Assembly: GCF_009905375.1 (NCBI RefSeq)
Contig: NC_133647.1
Span: forward strand, 168,190,275-168,254,274
DNA from: Apium graveolens
Lineage: Eukaryota > Streptophyta > Magnoliopsida > Apiales > Apiaceae
Length of the DNA: 64,000 bases
Direction: 5' to 3'
Shown here: one piece after another, positions 46,050 to 59,256 of the stretch
Position numbering within the stretch: the stretch's first letter is position 1
Layout of the letters: the number at the start of each line of letters is the position of its first letter
Notes under the pieces: model-generated
The model's database searches: none
What the model was told of the DNA's origin: nothing
The model's input: the letters and a program-made list of their open reading frames with translations, nothing else
Made by a program: the position numbers and the translations under genes

Positions 46050-46892
46050 TCTGAATATTATGAGAATAAACCAATAAGAAGAAAGAGAGAAAGTGAGGCA
46101 AATGGTTGATATGAATGTCCCGGGAGAAGCTCCTTTCTTTACATATATATACGCTGTGGAAAGTTATGCAGGAGATCTAGCATTGAGGAGGATCACAAAG
46201 GTCCAAAAGGGTTTTGAAAAAGAACATAGAAGAAAAGGTTCAGAAAGGTTCATCAGTTTATCCAAGTACAAAGAAATCAGGATGACCTTAAGTTTTTGTG
46301 AACCTTTTGAAATATTCTGACCTATTAAATTAAAAGAATTTAGAAAAGATTATTGTATATTTTACATTTTTGACTTTATGTTGATTTCCCACCATGCTTT
46401 CTCAGTTGTAAGAAGTGGTCTTTATTAAAAGGTTCAAGGTTCAAGTTCACAAGAGTTTTCTATAAAATGAACTGCAACAAAAGTTTAAGGTTGTCTATGT
46501 GGACTTTTAGCACCTGTTTTCTATAAGTAGATATTGGATACTTGCGTGGGCTGTTTATTAATTTTAAGGTTGTTTATTTTTCTGTTTAGGAAAAAAGTAA
46601 AGAAATCTATCTTCACTGGCCGGTGACTGGTGAGTATAACCTGTTTCATATCTGGATTAGGTATACAGGGCAAACTACAAAAAGCAGTAGAAATGTGGAA
46701 CTGAATCCATGATTTAAGTATCAGTTATAGTAGAAGTGAAAGAGGGAGTTGTTTAGTGCTAGATATATAGTGGTAACCTCTGTCCTACACTCCTCCTAGC
46801 TAGTTAGTTGTAGTTATAAATGTATTTATACATGTATTGTACCCTGTATACAGAAGTGAAATTAATTAAACTAATGGAAATGCTATCTGAGA
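46050..46892. other. Intergenic region, possible LTR remnant at its right end
   Basis: No credible gene. A GAAAGAGGGAGT purine run at 46738-46750 followed by TGTTTAGTGCTAG and a TATA-like stretch near 46813 looks like the end of an LTR element cut at about 46890 by the start of the duplicated block. This is weak evidence. Confidence 0.3.
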
Positions 46893-47535
46893 TCAAATAT
46901 ATATGGTGGCAGGGTGTTTAAAGTTAATAAATTTATCTACTAATGCAGAAACGTTTTCATGTTACACTTTTTACATCGGGTCTTTTATAATCCTGGTTCC
47001 GCAACTGACTATATCGAAGATTAGACGACGTTAAAAATGGAAGGACCACAAGGGGGGCAGTAGAAAGTGAAGGAACATAGAGAGAGGAGAACAGTAACAA
47101 AGACAGTGATGTTGGATAGGAAGAGGACAAGTGCAATGCAGAGAGAGGGGGGAGGGAGAAAGAGAGACTTAATATGTGTGTTCCCAAGCTGGGGTTTAGA
47201 GTTCAAGTAAGTTAGAAATGTGTGTGTTTTTTGTACTAACATAGTAACATCATATAACAATCCAATACCATCACACTAACCAACTACTAGAAGTATGTAT
47301 TTCAAACCTTATGGGAACACCGTTATAGCTATCCATTCTCACCTCTGTGTAGTGAGACTTTTAGCTATCCATTATAGCTGTTATTTTCCAAACAAATTCT
47401 CCACATAATCAAACACGGGCTAGCTTATAGAGGAAAGTCCCAATACGTAAACATCAGCATATTATGGTGAAAATGCATAACATGTAAATCTATGTTTCTC
47501 AAAAGATTTACAACAGAAAAACAGACCATCTGGTA

Positions 47536-50139
47536 TCAAGATCCATAATGACTGATGGGCGGATCAACCAACATCGTAATAATTGTTTTTCCTAATGATC
47601 TTGTGATTTCTATACATTTTTGCACATCCTTGTCACAAGCAATTAAAACCCAATCACCTTCCTCGTCTTTATACTTGATGCTAAATGCGTCTCTCTCCAA
47701 TTTTAACCTCTCAATCAAATTATCTTCCAACTCTGCCATTCCTGATGAATCAAGCAGTTCAAATCTTATAGCAACTTTATTGTAGGTTGCCTTCACATTT
47801 ATCTCTTGGCTTGTTTGAGAAGCAGTTCTAACTTGCAAAGGTGCCATGCTCAAATGAGAAAAATTCTGTATACTTAGTCCCTCGTCATTTACCCTGTTCA
47901 GCTTAGAGGAACTGTGACTCTTCAGCCTTCTCTTGCCATATCGCCATCTTTCAATACCAAGACCTCTACATATGCGCTTGAATGTAGATCGACTAACTGA
48001 AAGTATTGGAGATATGAGATCAGAAACACAAACTAGTAGTGGAAGCTCAAATATAGAAGTGAAAAAACATGGTAATATAAAACATGGTGTATCCTGCAGA
48101 GGATGCATGCTTGGAGAAACATTCTGTTAAACATTCTGTTTCCCCTATCCAGTAGCAATTAACTTTCTCTTGCTAGGTTTCCACTATGTAATACCAACGC
48201 GTCTACATCCACGCTTAAATGTAGATGGACTAACTACAAAAAGGAACATTTCAAATAAAAAAAAATTGACGTTGCGTAAATTATTAGCAATAATTAATTA
48301 TGTTTTCTGTATGAAGTTGAAATTTAGAAGTGCAGGAACATGGTAGAACGAAACATACCACCGAAGATCTCTGCTGCATCTTTAAGTGGTTTTCCAAAAT
48401 GCTTACTAATATTCTCTTCAGTAAAAGGTATTATAGATTTTTTGTATCGTTCTGATTCAGTAGTCACAGCATATTCAACGTCTTCATCAGTTGACACTTC
48501 CACTGGGTTATCCACTGTGAAGCCACCAACAAAAAAGAAATTTAAGAACACTTTTTTATTTAGTACATTATCCATGTTTCAATTTTATTCCATTTTAGGC
48601 AGAGTAAAAAAAGTACACATTTTGCACATTAATTAAATTTAATAAGTACATTTTCCATGTTTCTAGATCATTCCTTAAAACAAATAGCTAGGTTACCTCT
48701 CTCAGCAGCCAGGGTAGTTCGATGTTCTTCAGATGTTCTAGGCTGGAAAGCTTTAGTTGGTACTTTATTTGATGTTCTCTCTGCGGCAGCTTCTTCATGA
48801 GAAAATAAGTTGGTCCTTTTACCAGAATTATTTTCAAACAAATTTGAAGTGTGAGTATACTCCAAGACTTCAAGGTGAGAAAGAGAGCTATTGTTTTGAC
48901 CTAATTTGAACGATTCAGGTTCAATTTGGGCAGAAGAGTTGATAATTTTGACCGATAGAACTTGTCCAGGTTGTTCTCCTGAAGAAAGGTACCAATTTGG
49001 AAGACATTTGTTAATTGTTGCCCATATAGAATTCAACAAGGTTTGAGGGTAATCATTATCCATTTCCTGGGCAGGAAAAAAGAACTCAAGTATTCATTTT
49101 TTATATGGTAGGGAAATGTTGCACAATTTGATTGTAAAACAAGCAATTGAACCACAGTTTAGTGCATAATGTGAAAAGGGGTATTGAGTAATACTCAGTG
49201 CTGTTATATCCCTAAAGAAAAAGTTTCCGGATACTTTACATGAGCTGCTAAGTGGGCCTTGAGCAATGTCTAAGAGCTTGTGGAAACAAACATGTTTGAA
49301 CTGAGACCAGGGTGCTAAGTTTTCAGAAACTGGATAACTGAATTGCCGTACCAAGCAGGGGATCCAGCGCCCAGAGTTCCAGTATTGAGCAAGAGGTAAC
49401 TGGAATGTTTGAGACACCACCTCCAACAAGTGATCTATTTCTGGGACAGGCTGGGTATATTTATGGAACTGATAGCAAAATATAAATAAATAAATAAGGG
49501 CAAACAATTTGTTTTGTAAGAAGGGATACTATGTATAAGGGCTTACTTTTATGTCTCTGAAGCTCCAGAACCAGTGAAATCCCTGCGAAGAAATAATTGA
49601 AATGAGCATGTTAGAAAAAACATTTACTTATGAACAAACGAAGAGAGGAGTAGGAAATGGATTGAATGACATACCTTGATAGATTGACAAAACTTCATGA
49701 GTGTTTCAACATCTTGGTTGCTAGTGGAAACAATCTCCATAACGCAACGCCGATTAGATCCATAGAAAGGGAAACAGAAAGAAGAAAGAATACCACAGCT
49801 GAGAGCAAAATGTAGGTGTGGGTATTCATCCTCTGAGTAAAACGAGATGTTAGGACTCATCTCAGGGCTGTTGTTCTTTAATACGCGTTCAATTACCCCA
49901 TGGCAGTCAGAGCAAGACCATCTGAAAGTATGACCGAGGAAGTGAGACCTGTAACGTAATAGATTTTTTCTGGCGTCATCGTCACAACCAATTATTAGAT
50001 ATCTGTTCGGTTCCATTGCACGCTCATAGTATCCTCCTCTATAATTGCTTCTTGTCCAGAACAGAACAAGTGAGTGCTTTGAACCCACACATTTTAAAAC
50101 CTCATTCTCTGAATTTGCAGCAATAGCGGCTTCCTCCAT
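47536..50139 (-). pseudogene. NIN-like protein, locus D, duplicate of B, one nonsense codon
   Basis: Exons on the minus strand are 50139-49675, 49582-49547, 49468-48697, 48514-48359 and 47996-47536. It is almost identical to locus B and shares its TGA in exon 3 (49094-49096) and the degenerate extra terminal exon (about 48233-48085). Unlike B, the RWP-RK exon is open: the codon that is TGA in B is CGA (Arg) here. So D lacks B's second lesion. The N-terminal region, RWP-RK segment and PB1 domain can be recognised, but the shared stop would limit the product to about 290 residues unless it is read through or spliced out. Confidence 0.75.
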
Positions 50140-50350
50140 TCGACCTTTCAATATTTATCGGCGCTTCCTGTATTTCTTCTCAATTTCTTTCCCGCATTTC
50201 GTCTCCTTTTTTATATTATGTGATCAATTCTCCACCTTTAGTTTGCTTTTCATTCTTGCACAATAAGTCAACAAACCATATTCATTGCTTTTGCCAACTA
50301 ATCTGCTTTTCAAAAATAAAAACTTTTACCTGCTAATTTAGCAAACATTG

Positions 50351-51141
50351 TGTTATGCCCGCTTTCGGTCATGAGCCCTAAACAGGTCACCGTAGGTGCA
50401 TTGAATAGCTGAATTCTCGTATGTGGGTTAGAACCATGGATTAATGTGACTTGAGCCAGCACATGCGGGCTGAGGTCATGACATGCGAGCTGGGCTCACA
50501 CATGTAAGTTGGCCTCGCACTTGCCATTTGGGCTCCCACACGCGGGTTGGGCCCATGAGCCCACACGCGGGTTGGGCCCATGAGCCCACATCTTATGAAA
50601 ACAGAGGTAACATTGTATTTATTAATCGAAAAGGAAGGCGGTGCGGGCCGAGATGACCAAGCCGGCCCACATTAAAGGACTTTGTGTGTAACATGAAAAG
50701 TGACTCATAGATGACTGAGTTGCTCGTAGATTTCGGGGCTGACACGGGTTATTTCTACAATTACGGGAAGAAATGCGGAGATGCCGCGAGATTGTAGAAA
50801 GCGTGTGGAGCCGGCCGAGATTTACGTGACTAATTGGCTGAAGACCTGACTTTATCTTGGGCTTGGGCTGCACGGGTTGGAGAAACCTAACCCTAGCCTA
50901 CGTGACTTATTCCCCAAGAATTACGTGAGTCTTGATCCCTATAAATAGGGCACGTAGGCACTTGTATGAGACATGATTCGACACTTGATAGAGAATAACA
51001 AACCCTATTCTTTCTTAAGGAGTCAACATACAAGCTCAGCCACCACCATACATAACCTTCCTCCGTTTTCAAAACCGTCCTTGATCCTTGTTCCGCCTAT
51101 CAACCTCCACAATACTGTTATACGAAATCCTCCCTATAACA
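50351..51141 (+). repeat. Gypsy (Tat-like) 5' LTR in copy 2, 791 bp
   Basis: TGTTATGCCC to CCTATAACA, TATAAATA at 50940-50947, followed by primer-binding site TGGCGCTAGAAGGAGG from 51144. Pairs with 22067-22853. Confidence 0.88.
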
Positions 51142-51183
51142 ATTGGCGCTAGAAGGAGGGGGGTTTCATCTTAGGGAGAAGAG

Positions 51184-51762
51184 ATGGCCAAAGAAGGCAA
51201 ACAAGCGGCGACACCAGGAAGCGGAGGTAAGAAGAAGGACCAGAGCGAGGTCGAGCTCACGCCCCTAGAGCTCGGTCGATTAGCGTGCTAGACCGAGTGG
51301 GTAAAAAGCTAAGTGAGCATAATCTCAGGCTTAAGTTAGAAAATTGCAAGAAAGAGAGAGAAGAAAAAGAGCCCGTGGGTCCGAGAGGCTCAAAAAGAGA
51401 GCGTGAAGCGACCCCTCCAGAAAGACGTCAACGCACCTCGCCCAGGAGGGATGAGCGACGTAGGCGCAGAGACAATCTTGAAGAGGAGTCGCAAGTGCGA
51501 GCTGGAGGAGGGGGACGCCGCGAGCGACCTCAGGGCTCACACCATTCGAGTAACGCGGGTGGTGACAGAGAAAGAGAAGTTGTTAGGGTAAGAGACCTGA
51601 GGAGGATCTTAGATGAGATGGAGCGAGAGAAGAGGGGGGGGCCCGACCTCAGCTGCCCCTTCTCCATTTACGATTGCTATTCGATCATCCCCCTACCTCG
51701 GGTATTTAGGCACAACCCCAACCTTCTATTCAACGGCGAAGCCGACCCGGCGGAATATCTTA
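51184..51762 (+). pseudogene. Gypsy gag, first part, before the Helitron
   Basis: ATG 51184 opens a KEGKQAATPGSGG start; a stop follows near 51289 and the frame must shift. The next frame (from 51285) is open for about 160 residues of Arg/Glu-rich gag N-terminus into FNGEADPAEYLI, where the Helitron starts at 51763. It joins 53104-53459 in reading sense across the Helitron. Confidence 0.78.
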
Positions 51763-53103
51763 TCTATACTCTTTATTAATAAGCGAAACCATGTATAATT
51801 TGGTGCTAAAAGTACTAAAGTATTAAAGTACCAAATTTTGGTACTTACCTGACATAGGTTGACTTCTATTCTCTATAAACTTTGTTTTTAAAATAAATCG
51901 ACTTCCCATCTTTGTAAATTTTATTTTCTTTGCAAACTACCGAGTAAATTACTAACACGAATTGACTTATATTCTCTGTATATTTTATTTATTTATAAAT
52001 TATATTAAAAATTTATTAAGTTACGTTAAATTAAGTAAAATAACATATATTTACTTTTATTTTGAAAAACTACTTACTACAAAGTAAACCATTAACACGA
52101 ATTGACTTCAATTCTCTGTAAACTTTATTTTCTATCAGTTAGTGTCAAATTTAGTGTCAGTTTACTTTTAAATTGGATAATATAAATTTAAAAATAATTA
52201 AGTAATAGAAAATGACTTTAGTAATATTTATTAACTTTTAAACTGAAAATTATTGATTTAACGATCGTATTTGTTATTATCCATCACAACGTTTATTTAC
52301 TTAAAATTAAAAAACATATTTTAACAATAACAAATTTATGGGTTGTATTTAGATTATATTAAGTAATATTAAATTAAGTTTAATAACATCTATTTACTTT
52401 TAATTTGTAAATTAATTTTTATCGATAATTAAGTATCAAATAATATTAATTAATATTAAATTATCTAAAAAACAAATATTTGGTTCGTAAGATAGAGATA
52501 CAATTCGTTTCACAAAAATAAAACTAATATGTTAGATTTCTATATCAAGTAAAACAATGCAAAACTAGAATTAAAGTGGAAAATTTCATAACTAATTCGA
52601 TTCTTTTTAATCACATAACTATTTTTTGCAAGTACCAATTTTATATTTGATATTAATATATTAATTTTAATTCATGTTTCGCACAAATTGTGAATAATTC
52701 TCTACAAATATTAATTCGATATTTTTAGTCTCAGCCCCGTGTTTCGGGTTATCAACTATCAACTATCTATACTAATAAGCGAAACCATGTTTAGGTCTCA
52801 AATCTTGGTACTCACTAAAAAATTATACAACTATTTTTAAAAATTTATGTAATAAAATCTCGATTGACAAAAATTAACTTATACTCTCTCTAAATTTTAT
52901 TAGTTGCATGCATAATTAGAACTATACGGTGAAATTTAGAGTAACACTTAACTTTATTTTTTTTACTACATATTTTAAAAACATTTTATATTATATTTAG
53001 ATCTGTATTTTGCACGGATTATGAATTTCAGTTTTATGCAAATGATAATATAATACTATTATTTTTAATTTCTGACCAGTGCTTCGCACGAGTTACCAAC
53101 TAG
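51763..53103 (+). mobile_element. Composite Helitron-like element inside Gypsy gag, 1341 bp
   Basis: Start TCTATACTC after A (51762), end CAACTAG before T (53104), with a hairpin GTGCTTCGCAC near 53080. An internal hairpin (CCCCGTGTTTCGGGTT region, about 52736-52750) and a second start TCTATACTAATAAGCG at 52766 show a two-unit head-to-tail structure. Taking the element out restores the gag frame except for one stop codon, so the insertion site is exact. Confidence 0.85.
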
Positions 53104-53459
53104 TATAATTTAACACTGAGATGGAAGTCTATCAGGTGCCGAAGATGACCCGCTGCAGACTCTTCGCGGCATCACTCAGAGGTAGTGCCCAACAATGGTT
53201 CTCCAAGTTGGGACCTGCTAGCATAAGGACGTGGCGACAATTAGAGGACTTGTTCGTCAGACAATTTCAGTCCACCCTCTACTACTCACCTCCTGTGGCC
53301 ACGTTAGCCAACATCAAGCAAAGGGAGGGGGATCCCCTAGTAGCATACTTTCGTCGGTTCAATACCGAAGTTCCCAAGGTGAGGGGGGCCAGTGAGGAGA
53401 CCATCAAGAATTTCTTGATAGCAGGGTTGAAAGAAGGGTCGAAATTCTGGAAGAGCCTC
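53104..53459 (+). pseudogene. Gypsy gag, second part, after the Helitron
   Basis: The sequence continues the gag: TEMEVYQVPKMTRC, SLRGSAQQWFSKLGP, WRQLEDLFVRQF, REGDPLVAYFRRFN and IKNFLIAGLK are core gag-domain motifs. It is then cut at 53460 by the Athila-like LTR. One stop (TAA at the Helitron seam) lies in the joined frame. The rest of this Gypsy element is outside the window. Confidence 0.85.
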
Positions 53460-54862
53460 TAATAAGTGGATTTTGTATCTACTTGGAATGCTTCATTACA
53501 AGCTTAAGTTGGTGTTTTGGACTCAAGTTGTTGGTATTTTTGATGTGTTTTTGTGTTATTGCATTTCAAGCATCAGTTAAATAAAGAAAGAAGCTTTTCA
53601 AAGAATTATCCTGAAAAAGATCAGAACTGGAATCCTAGGCTATTCTCAAGTTTTAGAGAATATCGTTAGCTTCACGTGGGAAGTTGAATCGCCTAATTCT
53701 GACGAGTAGAACTCAAGATATGGCCTAAATAAGATTTGTCAGAAAAATTCCAGAATGTCAGCGCGGCCGCGCCACTGAAACACTACTTCAGCACGGCCGT
53801 GCCCGGTTTCTGCCCCAGAATCCTGATTTTAGTCGAAATTGAAGATTTTGAGAGTCCTGGTCATCCTGGAGCCTATATATACCCATAAAAAGACGTTTTT
53901 AACAACAAGGAGGCCTGAGAGAGCAATAAGAAGACCTAGAGAGCACGAGAAGGCTACGAAGAAGAAGACTCTTATTTTCTTCAATATAGTTGATACTTGG
54001 ATGCTTATTTTCGATTTGTTCTTGAACCCTAGTACTCTTATATTGTTTATTATCATGCTTTCATTGGAACCCATGGCGACGATGAGTTCGATTATGAACT
54101 AATCGTTATCGTGGGGTTCTAACGAATTTACTTATGGATTTCAATATTAATTTGTTTCAATATCTTGGTGTGTGGTGATTGTATGATAACCTAGTATTGG
54201 TTGTGATTATTCATATTATGTGCGTAGCTAACATATAAGATAGCGTGTTAATCTCTATTGAAACGACAGTGAACATAGAGGTTTAGAACTTGTCATGCTA
54301 GCATAGGTTCATATATTTGTTATGCATGATTCGTAGGTAATTTTAACCATCTTACTTGCCCTATGTAATAACGATAGATAACTTGCGCATTAAACCGTTA
54401 TGTTTTCAATTCTTATAGACATATAAGGACTAAGCATAATTGGTGTCTATTCAACTTCTATCTCTTTTGTGGATGCTTGGTAGTAGGGTATTCGTACAAC
54501 GAAAGTTGGCGGTTCCTAGTTTCGTGTTATCTGATTAGTGTCATCACCATTGCATGCTAAGGTTAAGAACAAAAAGGCTATTGAATGAAGTATTTAATGA
54601 AGTTAGGATCCCATGTTTGTTATATATATTAATTCAACCATTCTTGTTCTCTTAGTTATAATTGTTAGTTTAATTCTTAGTTATGAATAATCTCAACTTG
54701 TTATTTGTCTTAGCATTGGATAATAACCATATCATTGTTGAATAGGTGCATATTCTTAAATTAACCAAAGAGTCTCTGTGGCAATGAATTTGATCTAAAT
54801 CTTATACTACTTGCGAACGCGTATACTTGCGTGTAATTTTAGCGCGTGTTTTCTCCCTAACA
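53460..54862 (+). repeat. 5' LTR of Athila-like element, 1403 bp
   Basis: Starts TAATAAGTGG (mutated from TGATAAGTGG as in the 3' copy at 63188) and ends CCCTAACA at 54862. TATA box TATATATA is at 53874-53881. A GC-rich patch (CGGCCGCGCC, about 53762-53805) is where the two LTRs differ most. Flanking GCCTC (53455-53459) may be the target duplication but its partner lies beyond the window. Confidence 0.85.
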
Positions 54863-54875
54863 AATTTTTGGCGCC
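54863..54875 (+). other. Primer-binding site, split by solo LTR
   Basis: AATTTTTGGCGCC follows the LTR; after removing the solo LTR it continues GCTGGCAGGCACTTG (59130 onward). TGGCGCCG is the start of the tRNA-Asp-type site of Athila elements. GCGCC (54871-54875) is also the target duplication of the solo LTR, repeated at 59125-59129. Confidence 0.8.
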
Positions 54876-57800
54876 TGTAATAACCCCAATTTTTGGAATT
54901 TTTGAAACCCTTATGAATAGTGTTTTGATGATTATGCTGAATAAGAAAACTTTCCATGCCACACTATGTAGGGGTTCTTTTATTGTTATTCTGAGATCTT
55001 ATTAGTACTTTATATGGGATATAAGTGTATGTAAAGATCGTCAGAATCCAAATTCGAACACTTTGATTTTTCCTGAAAATCCACCAGATACCGAAAGAAT
55101 TGAGTATAAGGGAACATGATAAAAATGATTTAAATTTAAGGATTATAAGAGAGGATCATAAAAGGAATATAATGTATTGAGAAAGGTTAAGGAAACCTAA
55201 GTAATAAGAACCCGGGTATGATCCCTCAAACGATAAACGAAAACGAAAGTTAAGCGAACCGCATAACATATCAGCTGTCATTAGCCAAGTAATTAGAAGC
55301 TAATCAAAGAGGTTAGTGAGGATGATGTCATCAAACCAATAAGAAGAGGACAAGTGTGGGAGGATGACATAACAAGGTGACATAAGCATGACAAAAAGGA
55401 AGTGTGTTGTTGGTTGATTCTTGGCCATGCAAAAGTTACCATGGTTAAAAGGTAATTAAGCAAAACAAAACAAAACAACCAAGCAAAACAAATCACAAAT
55501 CACAAAACACAAAGTTGACTTCATTATTCAAGAAGAAACTCTTGGCCTCTTTTCATTTTCAAAGGAAAGAAAAATCCAAAACCAAGATCCAAGCTTTGTT
55601 AAATCATGAGGTAATTATCCAAGGTTCCTTATGCATAAATATAGCTATCCTATAAGTTTGAGCTTCAAATTCATTCACAATCTCTTCCTAAAAATCATGG
55701 AAGAAGAGGGTGAATAGTGTTTTTCAAGAACTTAAATTTTTGTTTTTGAGTTTTTGTTTAGATTAAGCTTGGATAAGGACTTTTAAGGGTGATTCCAAGC
55801 TAATTACTTGATTCTCCACTCTCCAAGGAAGGTATAACCCCTCCAAACCCTAACTTTACTTTGAGTATTAGGTTTAGTTTTGTTGTTATGGTTCATGAGA
55901 AGCATGATTCTTGTAGACTTAGAGTGTGGTTGGTTTTGTAATGAGTTGGAGTTGTAATTCTTGGATTATTGATTTATAAACTTAAGTGTAGTTTTAATTC
56001 ATGTTTGAGAATAATATAAATTGGAGAACTTGAGTTGTTGGGGCTGTTGTAGTATGATATGGATGGATTTTGGTTGTATGAATGAATTGTGGTTGATTGG
56101 TGGTTGGTTTGGAGTAGAATAAAAATTGGTAATCGCGTAAACATAGCCGTCGTAATGTCCGATTTACTTTAGACTGTTTTTGTTCTTAACATCAGGACCC
56201 GAGAACTCACTGTTAGGTTTTGACCATTGCCATGATTAGATAGTTCATGTTACGAGCTTCGTTTTGATATGTGGTTTGTTTGAATCCGATATACGGTTTA
56301 GGAGAAACGACCGTTTTAAGTAACGGCGTTTTGCGAACGAACCATTACCCCTCGCCTTACTTTGAAACATAGGTTAAAGACCTTAAATGACTAATTGGAG
56401 TATGAAACATTTATGTGAAGTGTATTATGCAGTTGGTAAGGCACTCGCGAAAGAATCTCCTTAAAACCCTTAATGGTTAATTTATTAAAAATGGTGGAGC
56501 CGAGGGTACTCGAGCGACTTAAGTGAATTGTTAAGCGCATAAGCGAACATTAAGGTTCATTTGGTTAAAGTCTAGTTTCTTAAGCGACCGTGGTTTAATT
56601 CCGGCTTATGTTGTTGTTCATAGGTTACCGGACCCACTCTAAGCTTAAGTCTACCCCGGAGCACTCAGGCAAGTTTTCTACCCGTTATACTGTTGTGGTG
56701 ATGTATATATGTATATGCATTATCTTGTGATAGATGCATGTTGGTTAATTAGCAAATTTTGCAATATATTGAAGCATGCTGAGATGGTATATATATGCAT
56801 GTCTGTTTTGTAATCTGGTTATCTATATGTTGATTTGAATGCTTATAAGTTGCATAATACATATGCTAGAGATAAGCAGTAGTTGCGTATACCCTTAGGA
56901 TAGGGGACCCAAAGGTGAACATTTTCTAAAACCGGGAGTCGATGTTCCCGAGTATATTATATATATATATTTATATATATATATTGATATAGTTCAAAAC
57001 TATTAATCGAATAAAGTTTATTCGATAGCTTTATTTATTTAATGAATATTATTCTGAATATTCATTCGAGGACTTATGACTCCGCTTATTTATTTAATGA
57101 ATATTACTTTGAATATTCATTCGAGGACTTATGGCTCCGCTTATTTATTTAATGAATATTACTTTGAATATTTATTCGAGGACTCATGACTCGGTTTATT
57201 TTATTTAATGAATATTACTTTGAATATTCATTCGAGGACTTATGACTCTGTTTATTCTATTTAATGAATATTATTTTGAATATTCATTCGAAGGCTTATG
57301 ACTCCGTTTATTTTATTAATGAATATTATTTTGAATATTCATTCGAGAACTTATGACTCCGATTATTTACTAATTAATATTCTTTATTTTATTAAAGAAT
57401 AATGTGTCGATAATCAAACTCACTTTTGATTACTCAAATAAAGATATTACTTTCGTATAAGTATATCTTTGGTTATTTAATATTCATTTCAAGTATAAGT
57501 TTTACAACTTCTACTTCAATTATTTTTATAAAGATTATTCTTTATGGAAATATTATTTAAATAATAATATTAAGATATTTTCTAATATATCGGGACTGAT
57601 TTATTTCATTAAATCAGCATTACTCCAAACATTCTTAAAAATGTTTTCGAGTCTTCAAAATGATTTTAAAAGTTAGAGCGGATCCCAAAACTCATTTTTA
57701 TAGTTAAGATCTTCCTTTCGAAGGGGATTTAAATACTCGCTCAAAACTTGAGGGATCCGGCTCAGTGGTGTATTTTACATTCGCAACGAGGTTGCTGTTT

Positions 57801-59124
57801 TGATAAATGAATTGATTACTTACCCAACGTTCAGGAAGTAAGTCCATCTATTGAGTCGACATAAGCAACATAGGCTCAGTGGGCGTCCATGAAAGTGTAA
57901 GTGGCTCAGTGGGAGTCCATCAAATGCGTAAGTGGCTGAGTGGCAGTCCAGCATAAGGTCCTATTGCGGCCAGGGTGATGACCAGTGAGGAATTCGTCCA
58001 TCTACTAGTAGAAAAGGTTACTTATTGGTATCTTTGCCTGATCAGCAAGATATCAGGTTTATGCCAAGGTTTTCTCCTTTCCAAATTCATTGGATATTGC
58101 AACTCTGTTTATAATTTTCATAACAGAGGTTTTCAAGGAGTGTATGAAATGTATATATATAGGTGTATATATATATCGGGACTTAATGAAGTATCTCGTA
58201 ACTTCATTATTTATAATGATATTTCAAGGATTGAATATATTCAAGTCTTATCTTGTAGTCTCATCTGGGTGATGAACTTTTGAAACTGATTATAACTTGA
58301 ACGGTGGTCGTTCAAGTAGTATTCGGATATAAGTATATTGGAGTATCTTGTAACTTCATCTTTTAAACTTATATCTAGTAAATGATTATCTTGTGCATGC
58401 CAAAGATTTTCAGAAAAACGTTGAGAAAAGGTTAGATATGTGAGATCACCTTGCAATGATATTTTATATAGTTATAAACGGGAACTCTGTGTATATTATA
58501 CATGTCAGAGGATTTCAAAGATTGTGAAAAGTATATATGTATATATATACTGAATATTTTGCGACTTGGTCGCGTTAAGATATCAGCATGGTTCATTTCT
58601 TCTTGACCAAGACTTTCATGTGTACTATGAGAATGCTCATATATTGTTAATTATTATACATATTATTTTGGTGGGCTTGTTGCTCACCCTTGCTTTCTTC
58701 TTTCATCACACAACATCAGATAGACAAGATGAACATGACCAAGCTCCCAATTCGCGAGCGGATAGGAAACGTTCCGCAGTTTCCTATAGGCGTTGATGTC
58801 GCTGTAGCTGAGGTAGGAACTACCAATAGGCTAGGCTTTCAACTCTTGATGTACCAAACTTATGTATCTTTATAAATTGTAATAATGGCAAAGAAATGTA
58901 AATTTATTCAGAAACCCTTTTAAGGTGTAATGGCATATAATTGTGGAATAAAATGACTCGTGTTATTTTTGGATATTCATCTCTGAGACTATAACTTGTG
59001 GTGTGTGTGTTTATTGTGGGGTCACAGTACAGAGTAGTTGATGGTTTATTAAGATTGGGTGTTATTAAGGGAAATGGAACTCGTGACAACCCGGATCCCC
59101 GACCCCGGATTTGGGGGTGTTACA
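54876..59124 (+). mobile_element. Large Gypsy-type solo LTR, 4249 bp, with 5-bp target duplication
   Basis: It begins TGTAATAACCCC and ends GGGTGTTACA, an imperfect inverted pair, flanked by GCGCC on both sides. No gag, pol or second LTR is present, so it is best read as a solo LTR left by recombination; a coding-free full element is less likely because no direct repeat of the ends was seen. The size and termini resemble chromovirus Tekay-type LTRs; this lineage call is tentative. It contains a tandem array (57030-57362) and AT-dinucleotide tracts (about 56955-56995). Confidence 0.82.
57030..57362. repeat. Tandem array, six units of 54-56 bp, in solo LTR
   Basis: Each unit carries TTATTTAATGAATATTACTT then TGAATATTCATTCGAGGACT and TATGACTCCG. 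TGAATATT and AATATTCA form an inverted pair, so each unit can fold. The units differ by a few bases. Confidence 0.9.
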
Positions 59125-59256
59125 GCGCCGCTGGCAGGCACTTGATGTTGTTAATTATTTAGTTTATGTGCTTGTCATCAGTGGTCGTTAAAGTTCACTG
59201 ACTCAGACTCTTTTACTTTCACGATTTATTTGTTTGTGTTTCAGGTACTCATTATA

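Larger units (their letters stand above)
46893..52728. repeat. 5.8-kb duplicated block, copy 2
   Basis: Matches 18605-24440 in the same orientation. The NLP part (46893-50350) is nearly identical to copy 1, with a handful of differences; the LTR part differs at about 30 sites in 790 bp. The match ends at 52728 inside the Helitron, which here continues to its true end. Confidence 0.9.

Noticed and set aside
46093..46320. Short ORF beside the membrane-protein gene
   Set aside because: No recognisable feature, no homologue in the window and poor coding look.
56955..56995. AT dinucleotide tract as a functional site
   Set aside because: Simple repeat inside the solo LTR; no support for a role.
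54876..59124. Complete LTR element or host DNA between the GCGCC repeats
   Set aside because: No pol motifs and no direct repeat of the ends; a solo LTR is simpler.
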